A stretch of DNA of 5,853 nucleotides, taken from NCBI GenBank assembly GCA_964417785.1, contig CAYQJO010000264.1:1-5853 (forward strand). Reading direction: 5' to 3'. Of the stretch, positions 1 to 5,853 are shown piece after piece (position 1 is the first letter of the stretch; each line of letters opens with the position of its first letter). The stretch comes from DAOTUL01 sp034437435 (GTDB lineage: Bacteria; Chloroflexota; Anaerolineae; Aggregatilineales; Phototrophicaceae). A program made the translations under genes and the position numbers. The notes beneath the pieces are model-generated. The model searched no databases. It was not told where the DNA came from and saw only the letters and a list, made by a program, of their open reading frames with translations.

Positions 1-254
1 ATCGTGATGAACCCTTTGTCCGGTTGGTTAGCAGCAAACAGGGTCTGCATCGTCTGCCGGAACCGCGCATTGTCGCCGGGACAAATTTCTGTGATGTCGG
101 CTTCGAGTTGGACGACGACGGACAACATCTGGTGGTGGTGGCCGCGCTCGATAACCTGGGCAAAGGCGCTGCTGGATCAGCGGTTCAGTGCATGAACCTG
201 ATGTTGGGGTTAGACGAAACCACCGGACTCGAATTCCCAGGAGTGTACCCATGA
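1..254 (+). CDS. lysY: LysW-aminoadipyl-6-phosphate reductase (LysY/ArgC family), 3' end only
   Basis: This is the C-terminal part of an ArgC-type semialdehyde dehydrogenase, cut by the window edge. The first complete codon is at base 3, giving 83 residues before the TGA at 252-254. Family members have roughly 340-350 residues, so about a quarter is visible, and the catalytic Cys lies outside. The family is shown by a DEPFVR motif at the fragment start, then TNFCDVGF, then DNLGKGAAGSAVQ and MNLMLGLDETTGL near the end, which are the usual closing motifs of ArgC/LysY proteins. The family uses NADPH to reduce an acyl phosphate to the semialdehyde. Here the substrate is inferred to be LysW-bound AAA phosphate, because lysZ, lysJ and lysK follow directly. 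The stop overlaps the lysZ start (ATGA). From this fragment alone ArgC and LysY cannot be separated, and a dual arginine/lysine role is possible. Confidence 0.88.
   Translation, partial: RDEPFVRLVSSKQGLHRLPEPRIVAGTNFCDVGFELDDDGQHLVVVAALDNLGKGAAGSAVQCMNLMLGLDETTGLEFPGVYP
239..243 (+). promoter_or_regulatory. Shine-Dalgarno site of lysZ
   Basis: AGGAG lies 7 nt before the ATG at 251 and 10 nt before a second in-frame ATG at 254. The spacing favours 251 as the lysZ start. It also argues against the longer open frame beginning at 188, which would add 21 residues encoded by bases already used by lysY. Confidence 0.75.
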
Positions 255-1054
255 TGAATACACTGATCGTCAAATTGGGCGGCGGTGAAGGATTGGACCT
301 GTCTCGCTGCCTGGACGATTTGATCGCTATCGCACAAACGCGCCCAGTGGTCATCGTACACGGTGTCAGCGGCGAGATGAACCGGCTGTGCGCCGAACGG
401 AATCATCCCGTGCGTATGCTGACCTCACCGAGCGGCCACTCGTCGCGCTATACCGACGCCGCCACCCGTGACCTCTACGTCGAAGCGGTAGAAAGCGTCA
501 ACCGGCACATTGTGGGTTATCTGCGCGAAGCCAGAATTGACGCCACCGGCATGACCGGCGACCACATCGCTGTGTGTGGCGAACGCAAACGCGCCTTCCG
601 CGCCATGATCGACGGTCGCCGGGTGATGGTTCGTGACGACTACAGCGGCACCATCACAACAGTCGATGGAAACCATCTGCGCAGTCTGCTGGACAACGGA
701 CAGGTGCCAGTTGTGCCGCCAATGGCCTCCAGCCCTGACGGCCTGCTCAACGTCGATGGCGACCGCGCCGCTGCCAGCACCGCCGCCACACTCAACGCCG
801 CTGAACTGGTCATCCTGAGCAACGTGCGCGGCCTCTACCGTAATTTCCCGAATGAGGACAGCTTCGTCCAGACCGTGATCGGGAGACAGATTGACGACGC
901 ACTCAATTGGGCGCAGGGCCGCATGAAGCGCAAGGTCATCGCTGCTGGCGAAGCCCTGGATGGCGGTGTACGGCGCGTGGTCATCAGCGATGGTCGTGTC
1001 GATCATCCGGTACAATTCGCTCTCAACGGAAACGGAACGGAGTTCACCCCATGA
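251..1054 (+). CDS. lysZ: [LysW]-aminoadipate kinase LysZ (amino acid kinase family)
   Basis: This 267-residue cytosolic kinase transfers phosphate from ATP to the side-chain carboxylate of AAA held on LysW, making the substrate for LysY. It has the amino acid kinase fold of ArgB. K8 with G10-G12 forms the N-terminal phosphate site, and H37-G38-V39-S40-G41 is the second glycine-rich loop. S65-R66-Y67-T68-D69 is the substrate segment typical of LysZ rather than ArgB. N167-V-D-G-D171-R-A-A-A contains the catalytic Asp, L189-S-N-V-R-G-L-Y lies in the nucleotide domain, and G223-R-M-K-R-K228 carries the C-terminal catalytic Lys. Length is normal. The start at 251 is set by an AGGAG site and overlaps the lysY stop by 4 nt, and the stop overlaps the lysJ start in the same way. 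One oddity is Val39, where I would expect Gly. ArgB, or a kinase serving both pathways, is the alternative. Confidence 0.9.
   Translation: MMNTLIVKLGGGEGLDLSRCLDDLIAIAQTRPVVIVHGVSGEMNRLCAERNHPVRMLTSPSGHSSRYTDAATRDLYVEAVESVNRHIVGYLREARIDATGMTGDHIAVCGERKRAFRAMIDGRRVMVRDDYSGTITTVDGNHLRSLLDNGQVPVVPPMASSPDGLLNVDGDRAAASTAATLNAAELVILSNVRGLYRNFPNEDSFVQTVIGRQIDDALNWAQGRMKRKVIAAGEALDGGVRRVVISDGRVDHPVQFALNGNGTEFTP
1039..1042 (+). promoter_or_regulatory. Shine-Dalgarno site of lysJ
   Basis: GGAG, inside the end of lysZ, lies 8 nt before the ATG at 1051. It supports 1051 as the lysJ start over the upstream in-frame start at 907, whose 48 extra residues would be read from bases inside lysZ and show no family similarity. 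Confidence 0.7.
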
Positions 1055-2223
1055 TCGAATTGACACAAATCACCAGCATCGAAGACCGCCACACCTCCGG
1101 TGCCTATAGCAAGCGCCCCCTGATACTGGTACGCGGCAACGGCTGTACTGTGTGGGATGATGACGATAACGCCTATCTCGATCTGGCAAGCGGTATCGGT
1201 GTGGCCGTTCTCGGTCACAATCACCCGGCATTGGTGCAGGCAATCAACGAGCAGGCCGCTACACTGATGACTGCGCCGGAACTGGCCTATAACGACCGGC
1301 GTGCCGACCTGTATGAGTTGATGGCCGACATCACCCCGTTTGACCGCTTCTTCCTGTGCAACAGCGGCACCGAAGCCACCGAAGGGGCGCTTAAGGTCGC
1401 CCGGCTTATCACACAGCGTGACGGCATTGTCGCCACCAAACGCGCCTTTCACGGGCGCACTATCGGCGCACTTTCCACCACATGGGATGTGAAATATCGC
1501 GGCATGTTCGGCGAATGGCTGCCGGAAGTTACCCACATCAGCTACAACGATCTGGACGCCGCCGAAGACGCCATCACCGACGAAACCGCCGCCGTCCTGG
1601 TAGAAGCCATCCAGGGTGAAGGCGGCATTCATCTCGCCAGCGCCGAATTCCTGGCGGGATTGCGCGAACGCTGCGACGAAGCCGGCGCACTCCTCATCCT
1701 TGACGAAGTACAGGCCGGCATGGGTCGCACCGGGAAGTGGTTCGCCTACCAGCATGCCGACATCGAACCCGACATCGTGACGATGGGCAAAGGGATCGCC
1801 GGCGGTGTGCCGATGGGCGCAGTCCTCTGGAACGACCACCTGGGTACCATCCCGATTGGCAGTCATGGCAGCACCTTCGGCGGCAACCCGTTGGCCTGCG
1901 CGGCTGCCATCGCCACTATGACCACCATTCACGAGGACGGTCTGATCGAACGGGCGGGTGAACTCGGTCACTGGTTCAAGAATGCCCTGATCGAAATGGA
2001 TCACCCTTACGTGCGCGAGGTACGCGGTGCCGGTCTGATGATCGGGATCGAACTGCGTGGCCGCGTGACACCCGTTCTCAAAGGCTTGCAGGATCGGGGC
2101 GTGATCGCCCTGTCGGCTGGCAAGAATGTGCTGCGCCTGCTGCCACCCTTGATTATCACCCGTGAAGAACTTGAAACCGCCCGACAAGCCATACGAGAGG
2201 CCCTGACTGATGCCCGGAATTGA
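1051..2223 (+). CDS. lysJ: [LysW]-aminoadipate semialdehyde transaminase LysJ
   Basis: This is a complete 390-residue class-III (acetylornithine-type) PLP aminotransferase. In this pathway it moves an amino group, usually from glutamate, to the semialdehyde on LysW and gives LysW-lysine. Visible motifs in order: D44-L-A-S-G-I-G-V with G55-H-N-H-P near the N terminus; N104-S-G-T-E-A-T-E, the PLP phosphate loop; F133-H-G-R-T; VEAIQGEGG; D218-E-V-Q221, where the Asp contacts the PLP ring nitrogen; and M-G-K247-G-I-A-G-G, with K247 the Schiff-base lysine. After that come GSTFGGNPLACAA and REVRGAGLMIGIEL, typical of ArgD/LysJ. It overlaps lysZ by 4 nt and lysK by 14 nt, so translation is probably coupled. 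ArgD activity on N-acetylornithine is possible, as LysJ and ArgD are close relatives. The lysK neighbour points to lysine. Confidence 0.92.
   Translation: MIELTQITSIEDRHTSGAYSKRPLILVRGNGCTVWDDDDNAYLDLASGIGVAVLGHNHPALVQAINEQAATLMTAPELAYNDRRADLYELMADITPFDRFFLCNSGTEATEGALKVARLITQRDGIVATKRAFHGRTIGALSTTWDVKYRGMFGEWLPEVTHISYNDLDAAEDAITDETAAVLVEAIQGEGGIHLASAEFLAGLRERCDEAGALLILDEVQAGMGRTGKWFAYQHADIEPDIVTMGKGIAGGVPMGAVLWNDHLGTIPIGSHGSTFGGNPLACAAAIATMTTIHEDGLIERAGELGHWFKNALIEMDHPYVREVRGAGLMIGIELRGRVTPVLKGLQDRGVIALSAGKNVLRLLPPLIITREELETARQAIREALTDARN
2195..2200 (+). promoter_or_regulatory. Shine-Dalgarno site of lysK
   Basis: GAGAGG lies 9 nt before the ATG at 2210 and inside lysJ. It supports the start that overlaps lysJ by 14 nt. 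The ATG at 2223, just after, is out of frame with lysK. Confidence 0.6.
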
Positions 2224-3292
2224 TGTTTTAGCGCCAACGGCAGCGGCTGTTTCCGATGAAACCGCCGAGAATCTGCTGCATGATCTGGTCGCCATCCCCA
2301 GCCTGTCATTCGAGGAAAGCGAGGCCGCGCATTTCCTGGTGGATTGGATGACCGCACACAGCTACGACGACGCCTATGTGGACGCTGCCGGTAACGCCGT
2401 CGGGATCATCGGCCAGGGTGAGCGCGATATTGTGCTGCTCAGCCACATGGATACCTTCTCCGGAAATCCACCCGTGTACCGGGATGGGCGTCTGCTCTAC
2501 GGACGGGGTTCGGTTGATGCCAAAGGCTCACTGTGTACGTTTGCGGTCGCCGCTGCCCGTGCTGCCCTGCCACACAACCTGCGCCTGATCGTCATCGGCG
2601 CAGTGGAAGAAGAGTCGGCATCCAGTAAGGGCGCACGCTACGCCGCCACGCAGTTCAACCCCGAAGTCTGCTTCATCGGTGAACCCTCACACTGGGATCG
2701 CATCACACTGGGCTACATGGGCCATCTGCTGATCGACTGGCACTGGGAAGGTCCGCTGGCCCACAGCGCCGGTCCTGTTCCCAGTGCTGCCGAACACGCC
2801 ATCGCTTATTGGGACCGCGTGCGCGATTACGCTGAAGCCATCAACCAGGGCCGCGAGACACTGTTTAGCCGCCTGCATGTGTCGCTGCGCGGAATCAACA
2901 CCTGGCAGGAAGATGTCAACGGCGTGGCCGAGATGACCGTTGGCTTCCGGTTGCCGCCAGGGATCACCACCCGGCAGGTGTTTGATGATCTCCAACCCGA
3001 TGACGGCGCGAGCGTGCAGCCTTACAGTGCCATCGAAGCTTACATCACCGAGCGCAACAACATGCTCAGTCGGGCCATGCGCGGTGCCATTCGCGCCAAA
3101 GGCGGACAACCGCGTTTCGTTCACAAGACCGGTACCGCTGATATGAATGTCGTCGGACCGATCTGGAACTGCCCGATTGTGGCCTATGGTCCAGGTGATT
3201 CCGAGTTGGACCACACCCCCAACGAACATATTGACCTTGATGAGTATTTGCGTGCCATCCGGGTTCTGACCGACGCCATCGAGCGCCTGTAA
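2210..3292 (+). CDS. lysK: [LysW]-lysine hydrolase LysK (peptidase family M20)
   Basis: This complete 360-residue metallopeptidase cleaves the isopeptide bond between the C-terminal Glu of LysW and lysine, freeing lysine and recycling the carrier. The M20 di-metal site is intact. H79-M-D81-T holds the first metal ligand and its helper Asp, and D103 in GRGSVDAKGS is the bridging ligand. E133-E134-E135 includes the general base and a ligand, E158 in GEPSHWD is a ligand, and H335 in LDHTPNEHIDLDEY is the last ligand. The SSKGAR segment after the acidic triplet and K306-T-G-T-A-D-M-N are typical of LysK/ArgE-like members. The middle part, about residues 170-285, is the inserted dimerisation domain. 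No signal peptide is present, so it acts in the cytosol. Its stop TAA runs into the ribosome site of the next gene. An ornithine-releasing role is the main alternative and does not exclude the lysine role. Confidence 0.92.
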   Translation: MPGIDVLAPTAAAVSDETAENLLHDLVAIPSLSFEESEAAHFLVDWMTAHSYDDAYVDAAGNAVGIIGQGERDIVLLSHMDTFSGNPPVYRDGRLLYGRGSVDAKGSLCTFAVAAARAALPHNLRLIVIGAVEEESASSKGARYAATQFNPEVCFIGEPSHWDRITLGYMGHLLIDWHWEGPLAHSAGPVPSAAEHAIAYWDRVRDYAEAINQGRETLFSRLHVSLRGINTWQEDVNGVAEMTVGFRLPPGITTRQVFDDLQPDDGASVQPYSAIEAYITERNNMLSRAMRGAIRAKGGQPRFVHKTGTADMNVVGPIWNCPIVAYGPGDSELDHTPNEHIDLDEYLRAIRVLTDAIERL

Positions 3293-3296
3293 GGAG
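3291..3296 (+). promoter_or_regulatory. Shine-Dalgarno site of homocitrate synthase
   Basis: AAGGAG, the best ribosome site in the window, starts inside the lysK stop codon TAA and ends 7 nt before the ATG at 3304. The 11-nt gap is too short for a separate promoter or terminator, so the next gene is read from the same transcript but has its own strong initiation. Confidence 0.8.
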
Positions 3297-3303
3297 ATTT
3301 ACA

Positions 3304-4452
3304 ATGTTTGGACGCAACCCCATCTCCAAGTTTCACATCATCGACTCGACGTTGCGCGAGGGCGAGCAGTTTCGTGGCGCTCACTTCAGCACCGACGACA
3401 AGCTGGAAATCGCCGCCGCATTGGACGCCTTCGGTGTCGAATACCTGGAACTGACCACACCGGTCGCCAGCCCGCAAAGTGAGCAAGATTTGCGCACCGT
3501 CGCCCGAATGCCACGTCGCTTCAAACTGCTGACCCACGTTCGCGCCCATATGGATGACGCTCGCATGGCGGTCGATTGTGGCGTGGATGGGGCTGATGTC
3601 TATATCGGCACGTCGCCCTATATGCGCCAGTACAGTCACGGCAAGAGCCTGGAACAGGTCATCGCTATCGGTCAGGAAGTTGTCGAATATCTGCACAACC
3701 AGGGCGTGGAAGCCCGTTTCAGCACTGAAGACACCTTCCGCAGCAACATGGCCGATGTGTTTACCGTCTACCGGGCGATGGACATCGCCGGGGTGGACCG
3801 CGTGGGTGTGGCCGATACTGTCGGCATTGCCGATCCGCTGCGCACCTATAACCTGATTCATAATCTGCGCGACGCCGTACACTGCGACATCGAATTTCAC
3901 GGTCACAACGACAGCGCCTGTGCCGTCGCCAACGCATTTTGTGCGCTCCAGGCCGGAGCCACCCACATCGACACAACCGTCCTCGGCATCGGTGAGCGCA
4001 ATGGCATCGTGCCGATGGGCAGCCTGATCGCCCGCCTGTATACTTTCGACCGCGCTCTGGTGGAAAAATACAATCTGATGCTGCTGCGTGAGGTGGAACA
4101 GATTGTCGCGTCCAAACTTGACCTGACCATACCCTATAACCTGCCCATCACCGGTGAGGTCGCCTTCCACCACAAAGCCGGGGTTCATACCAAAGCCGTC
4201 ATTAATAACCCGACCACCTACGAAGCCATCAATCCGGACGATTTCGGCGTCAGCCGCATGATCGACATCGCTCACCGGTTGGTCGGGCGTAACGCCATCC
4301 GCGACCGCGCCGCCGCCCTCGGTCTCGATCTGGCGCACGAGAGCCTCAACGCCGCTACAGCACAGATCAAAGCCCTGGCAGATCAGGGACGCATCACCCT
4401 GCATGATGTCGATACTGTGCTGCGCAGCGCTGTCCAGACGGAGATCGGTTGA
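3304..4452 (+). CDS. hcs: Homocitrate synthase (Thermus/AAA type)
   Basis: This complete 382-residue enzyme condenses 2-oxoglutarate with acetyl-CoA to homocitrate, the first committed step of the AAA route. The N-terminal TIM barrel is shown by D14-S-T-L-R18-E19-G-E-Q, with a metal-binding Asp and catalytic Arg/Glu, and by TTPVASPQS at 51-59. R138-F-S-T-E-D-T-F-R-S follows, then H199-G-H201-N-D with the two metal His residues, and DTTVLGIGERNGI. The segment after about residue 280, with FHHKAGVHTKAV, is the subdomain of this family. The motifs match my memory of Thermus thermophilus homocitrate synthase closely, including H78 at the place of its substrate- and lysine-contacting His72. There is no long C-terminal LeuA-type regulatory domain, so 2-isopropylmalate synthase is unlikely. 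Feedback by lysine at the active site is inferred. The stop TGA overlaps the lysT ATG by one base. Confidence 0.9.
   Translation: MFGRNPISKFHIIDSTLREGEQFRGAHFSTDDKLEIAAALDAFGVEYLELTTPVASPQSEQDLRTVARMPRRFKLLTHVRAHMDDARMAVDCGVDGADVYIGTSPYMRQYSHGKSLEQVIAIGQEVVEYLHNQGVEARFSTEDTFRSNMADVFTVYRAMDIAGVDRVGVADTVGIADPLRTYNLIHNLRDAVHCDIEFHGHNDSACAVANAFCALQAGATHIDTTVLGIGERNGIVPMGSLIARLYTFDRALVEKYNLMLLREVEQIVASKLDLTIPYNLPITGEVAFHHKAGVHTKAVINNPTTYEAINPDDFGVSRMIDIAHRLVGRNAIRDRAAALGLDLAHESLNAATAQIKALADQGRITLHDVDTVLRSAVQTEIG
4440..4443 (+). promoter_or_regulatory. Shine-Dalgarno site of lysT
   Basis: GGAG lies 8 nt before the ATG at 4452 but only 5 nt before an in-frame TTG at 4449. This favours the ATG, which forms a TGATG stop-start junction with the homocitrate synthase stop. 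Confidence 0.65.
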
Positions 4453-5714
4453 TGGGCCAGACATTCACCGAGAAAATCCTGGGCGCTGCTGCGGGGGAGA
4501 TAGTAACGATTGAGCCAGATGTGATCCTCAGCCACGACAATACCGCCGCCATCGCCGAAATTTTTGCCCGACTCCCGCACCAGCAGGTGAAATATCCGGC
4601 ACGCCTGGCGATCACACTGGATCACGCCGCCCCACCGCCGACGCCCAAACACGCACAAAATCACGCCCGTGTGCGCGAATTCGTGCGCGAACAAGGTATC
4701 TCGAATTTCTTCGAGATCGGTCGTGGAATCTGCCATCAGGTATTATGCGAAGAAGGCATTGTCGGTCCCGGTTTGACCCTGCTGGGTGCCGACAGCCACA
4801 CCCCCCATTCCGGCTGGCTGGGCGCATTCGCCGCCGGGATCGGGCGCAGCGAAGTGGCCGCACTCTGGGCAACAGGTGAACTCTGGCTGCGTGTGCCAGA
4901 AACGCTGCGAATCACACTGAACGGACAACTTTCACCCGGGGTCATGTCGAAGGACCTCAGTCTACATTTGATCGGTCAGCTTTCCGCCGAAGGCGCAAAC
5001 TACATGGCGGTCGAGTTCGATGGTCCTGGCATAGTAACCCTCAGTCCGGAATCGCGCATGGTCCTGACGAATATGATGGCCGAGATGGGCGCAAAGAACG
5101 CTTATATCGCCCCCGATGACATCACATGGTCCTGGGTCAGCCAGCAGTTTCGCCGCACTCGCCCGGAACGCCAGGCCGAACGCTTTGCCTATTTCCGTGC
5201 GCGGTCGGTCTATCCTGATCCCGATGCGATCTACGCTGAAGCAATCGCCATCGACCTGAGTCAGATCGAGCCGGTCGTGGCCCGTCCACATACGGTCGAT
5301 AACATCGCCCCATTATCCCAGGTAGCCGGAACCCGTGTGGATGTCAGCTTCCTGGGAACCTGCACTAATGGCCGCCTGGAGGACATCGCCGCCGCCGCTA
5401 ATGTGGTACGCGGTCACCGCCTGCAAACACGCCTGATCGTGATACCGGCATCGTCGCAAGTGCTGCGCGACGCCACCGAAGCCGGTTACATCGCGGACCT
5501 GATCGACGCCGGAGCCACCATCGGCACACCCGGTTGTGGTCCCTGCATGGGCAATCACATGGGTGTGCTGGCACCGGGCGAAGTATGTATCAGCAGCGCC
5601 AACCGCAACTTCCGGGGGCGCATGGGCGAACGCAACGCCGAAATCTATCTGGCAAATCCGGCAGTGGTGGCCGCCAGCGCCCTCGCCGGGTATATCACCC
5701 AACCGGAGGCTTGA
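4452..5714 (+). CDS. lysT: Homoaconitase large subunit LysT (aconitase/LeuC family)
   Basis: This complete 420-residue catalytic subunit binds a [4Fe-4S] cluster. With LysU it converts homocitrate to homoisocitrate through homoaconitate. The cluster ligands are C304 in FLGTCTNGR and C362 and C365 in GTPGCGPCMGNH. Other family segments are MGQTFTEKIL at the N terminus, LDHAAPPPTP, FFEIGRGICHQVL, GADSHTPHSG, the RMVLTNMMAEMGAKNAY segment, and SSANRNFRGRMG near the end. Length fits the prokaryotic split LeuC/HacA enzymes. The ATG at 4452 is preferred, and a TTG at 4449 would add one residue. It overlaps the previous gene by one base and is followed after one base by the small-subunit gene. The sequence alone leaves isopropylmalate dehydratase (LeuC) possible. 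The lysine context, directly after homocitrate synthase, favours homoaconitase, perhaps with some activity on both substrates. Confidence 0.88.
   Translation: MGQTFTEKILGAAAGEIVTIEPDVILSHDNTAAIAEIFARLPHQQVKYPARLAITLDHAAPPPTPKHAQNHARVREFVREQGISNFFEIGRGICHQVLCEEGIVGPGLTLLGADSHTPHSGWLGAFAAGIGRSEVAALWATGELWLRVPETLRITLNGQLSPGVMSKDLSLHLIGQLSAEGANYMAVEFDGPGIVTLSPESRMVLTNMMAEMGAKNAYIAPDDITWSWVSQQFRRTRPERQAERFAYFRARSVYPDPDAIYAEAIAIDLSQIEPVVARPHTVDNIAPLSQVAGTRVDVSFLGTCTNGRLEDIAAAANVVRGHRLQTRLIVIPASSQVLRDATEAGYIADLIDAGATIGTPGCGPCMGNHMGVLAPGEVCISSANRNFRGRMGERNAEIYLANPAVVAASALAGYITQPEA
5705..5709 (+). promoter_or_regulatory. Shine-Dalgarno site of lysU
   Basis: GGAGG lies in the last codons of lysT, 6 nt before the ATG at 5716. 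It supports coupled synthesis of the two subunits. Confidence 0.75.
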
Positions 5715-5715
5715 C

Positions 5716-5853
5716 ATGATCTGGAAGTACGACGACAACGTGAACACTGACGTCATCTTTCCCGGCAAATACACCTACACCGTCAGCACGGACCGCGATG
5801 AACTGGCGAAGCATGCCCTGGAAGACCTCGATCCGACTTTTGCCCAACAGGTC
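5716..5853 (+). CDS. lysU: Homoaconitase small subunit LysU (LeuD family), 5' part only
   Basis: The first 46 codons are present and the frame stays open to the window end. The family has roughly 160-170 residues, so about a quarter is visible. The start MIWKYDDNVNTDVIFPGKY is the classic N terminus of LeuD/HacB swivel-domain subunits, followed by a segment ending in AKHALEDLDPTFAQQV. The small subunit supplies the swivelling lid over the cluster in LysT and a loop that helps choose between homocitrate-type and isopropylmalate-type substrates. In that loop the sequence reads PGKYTYT, residues 17-23. The gene begins one base after the lysT stop, as expected for subunits of one enzyme. It could be named leuD by similarity alone. 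The assignment to lysine synthesis rests on the operon. Confidence 0.85.
   Translation, partial: MIWKYDDNVNTDVIFPGKYTYTVSTDRDELAKHALEDLDPTFAQQV

Noticed and set aside
188..250. Upstream extension of lysZ by 21 residues
   Set aside because: It overlaps the conserved end of lysY in another frame, and the AGGAG site is placed for the ATG at 251. The kinase fold begins right after that Met.
907..1050. Upstream extension of lysJ by 48 residues
   Set aside because: The added residues are read from within the conserved C-terminal part of lysZ and look like an off-frame translation. The aminotransferase family begins near the Met at 1051.
1003..2295. Open frame of 430 codons on the minus strand opposite lysJ
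   Set aside because: Its product has no recognisable motif and lies fully opposite a gene with intact catalytic motifs. G+C-rich codon use with few TA-containing codons keeps such antisense frames open by chance.
3293..3303. Promoter or terminator between lysK and homocitrate synthase
   Set aside because: The gap is only 11 nt, filled by the ribosome site, with no inverted repeat or T-run.
4449..4451. TTG start for lysT
   Set aside because: It is in frame but is a rarer start codon and only 5 nt from the ribosome site. The adjacent ATG at 4452 has better spacing and gives the usual MGQT N terminus.
3184..4464. Open frame of 426 codons on the minus strand opposite homocitrate synthase
   Set aside because: It mirrors the codon pattern of the coding strand, has no family motif, and lacks a convincing ribosome site in a tightly packed plus-strand operon.

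Overview
The window is a compact piece of a bacterial chromosome holding seven same-strand genes (five complete, one cut at each edge) of the amino-carrier-protein (LysW) version of the alpha-aminoadipate (AAA) lysine pathway. The order is lysY (3' end) - lysZ - lysJ - lysK - homocitrate synthase - lysT - lysU (5' end). Almost every base is coding: the only gaps are 11 nt between lysK and homocitrate synthase and 1 nt between lysT and lysU. No stretch is gene-free, and I see no RNA gene, mobile element, CRISPR array, promoter or terminator.

Layout: bases 1-2223 carry lysY, lysZ and lysJ, which phosphorylate, reduce and aminate the side chain of AAA while it is attached to LysW. Bases 2210-3292 carry lysK, the M20-type zinc peptidase that releases lysine from LysW. 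Bases 3304-5853 carry homocitrate synthase and the two homoaconitase subunits, which start the pathway from 2-oxoglutarate and acetyl-CoA. The window therefore holds the first steps and the last steps of one route. The middle and accessory parts are not here: homoisocitrate dehydrogenase, the AAA aminotransferase LysN, the ligase LysX and the carrier LysW. They are expected just outside the window or elsewhere in the genome.

The genes look like one transcript with coupled translation: two ATGA overlaps, one 14-nt overlap, one TGATG junction, and clear Shine-Dalgarno sequences before every start that is visible.

Organism: the DNA is G+C-rich (about 60% by eye), with ATG starts and AGGAG-like ribosome sites, so it is bacterial. 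The bacterial LysW-AAA pathway is known mainly from Deinococcus-Thermus and is also found in Chloroflexota and some other lineages. The moderate G+C is lower than in Thermus, and the protein style makes a Chloroflexota-like source my best guess, at low confidence. This is a well-described pathway. I found no undescribed system here, and the findings are points of detail.
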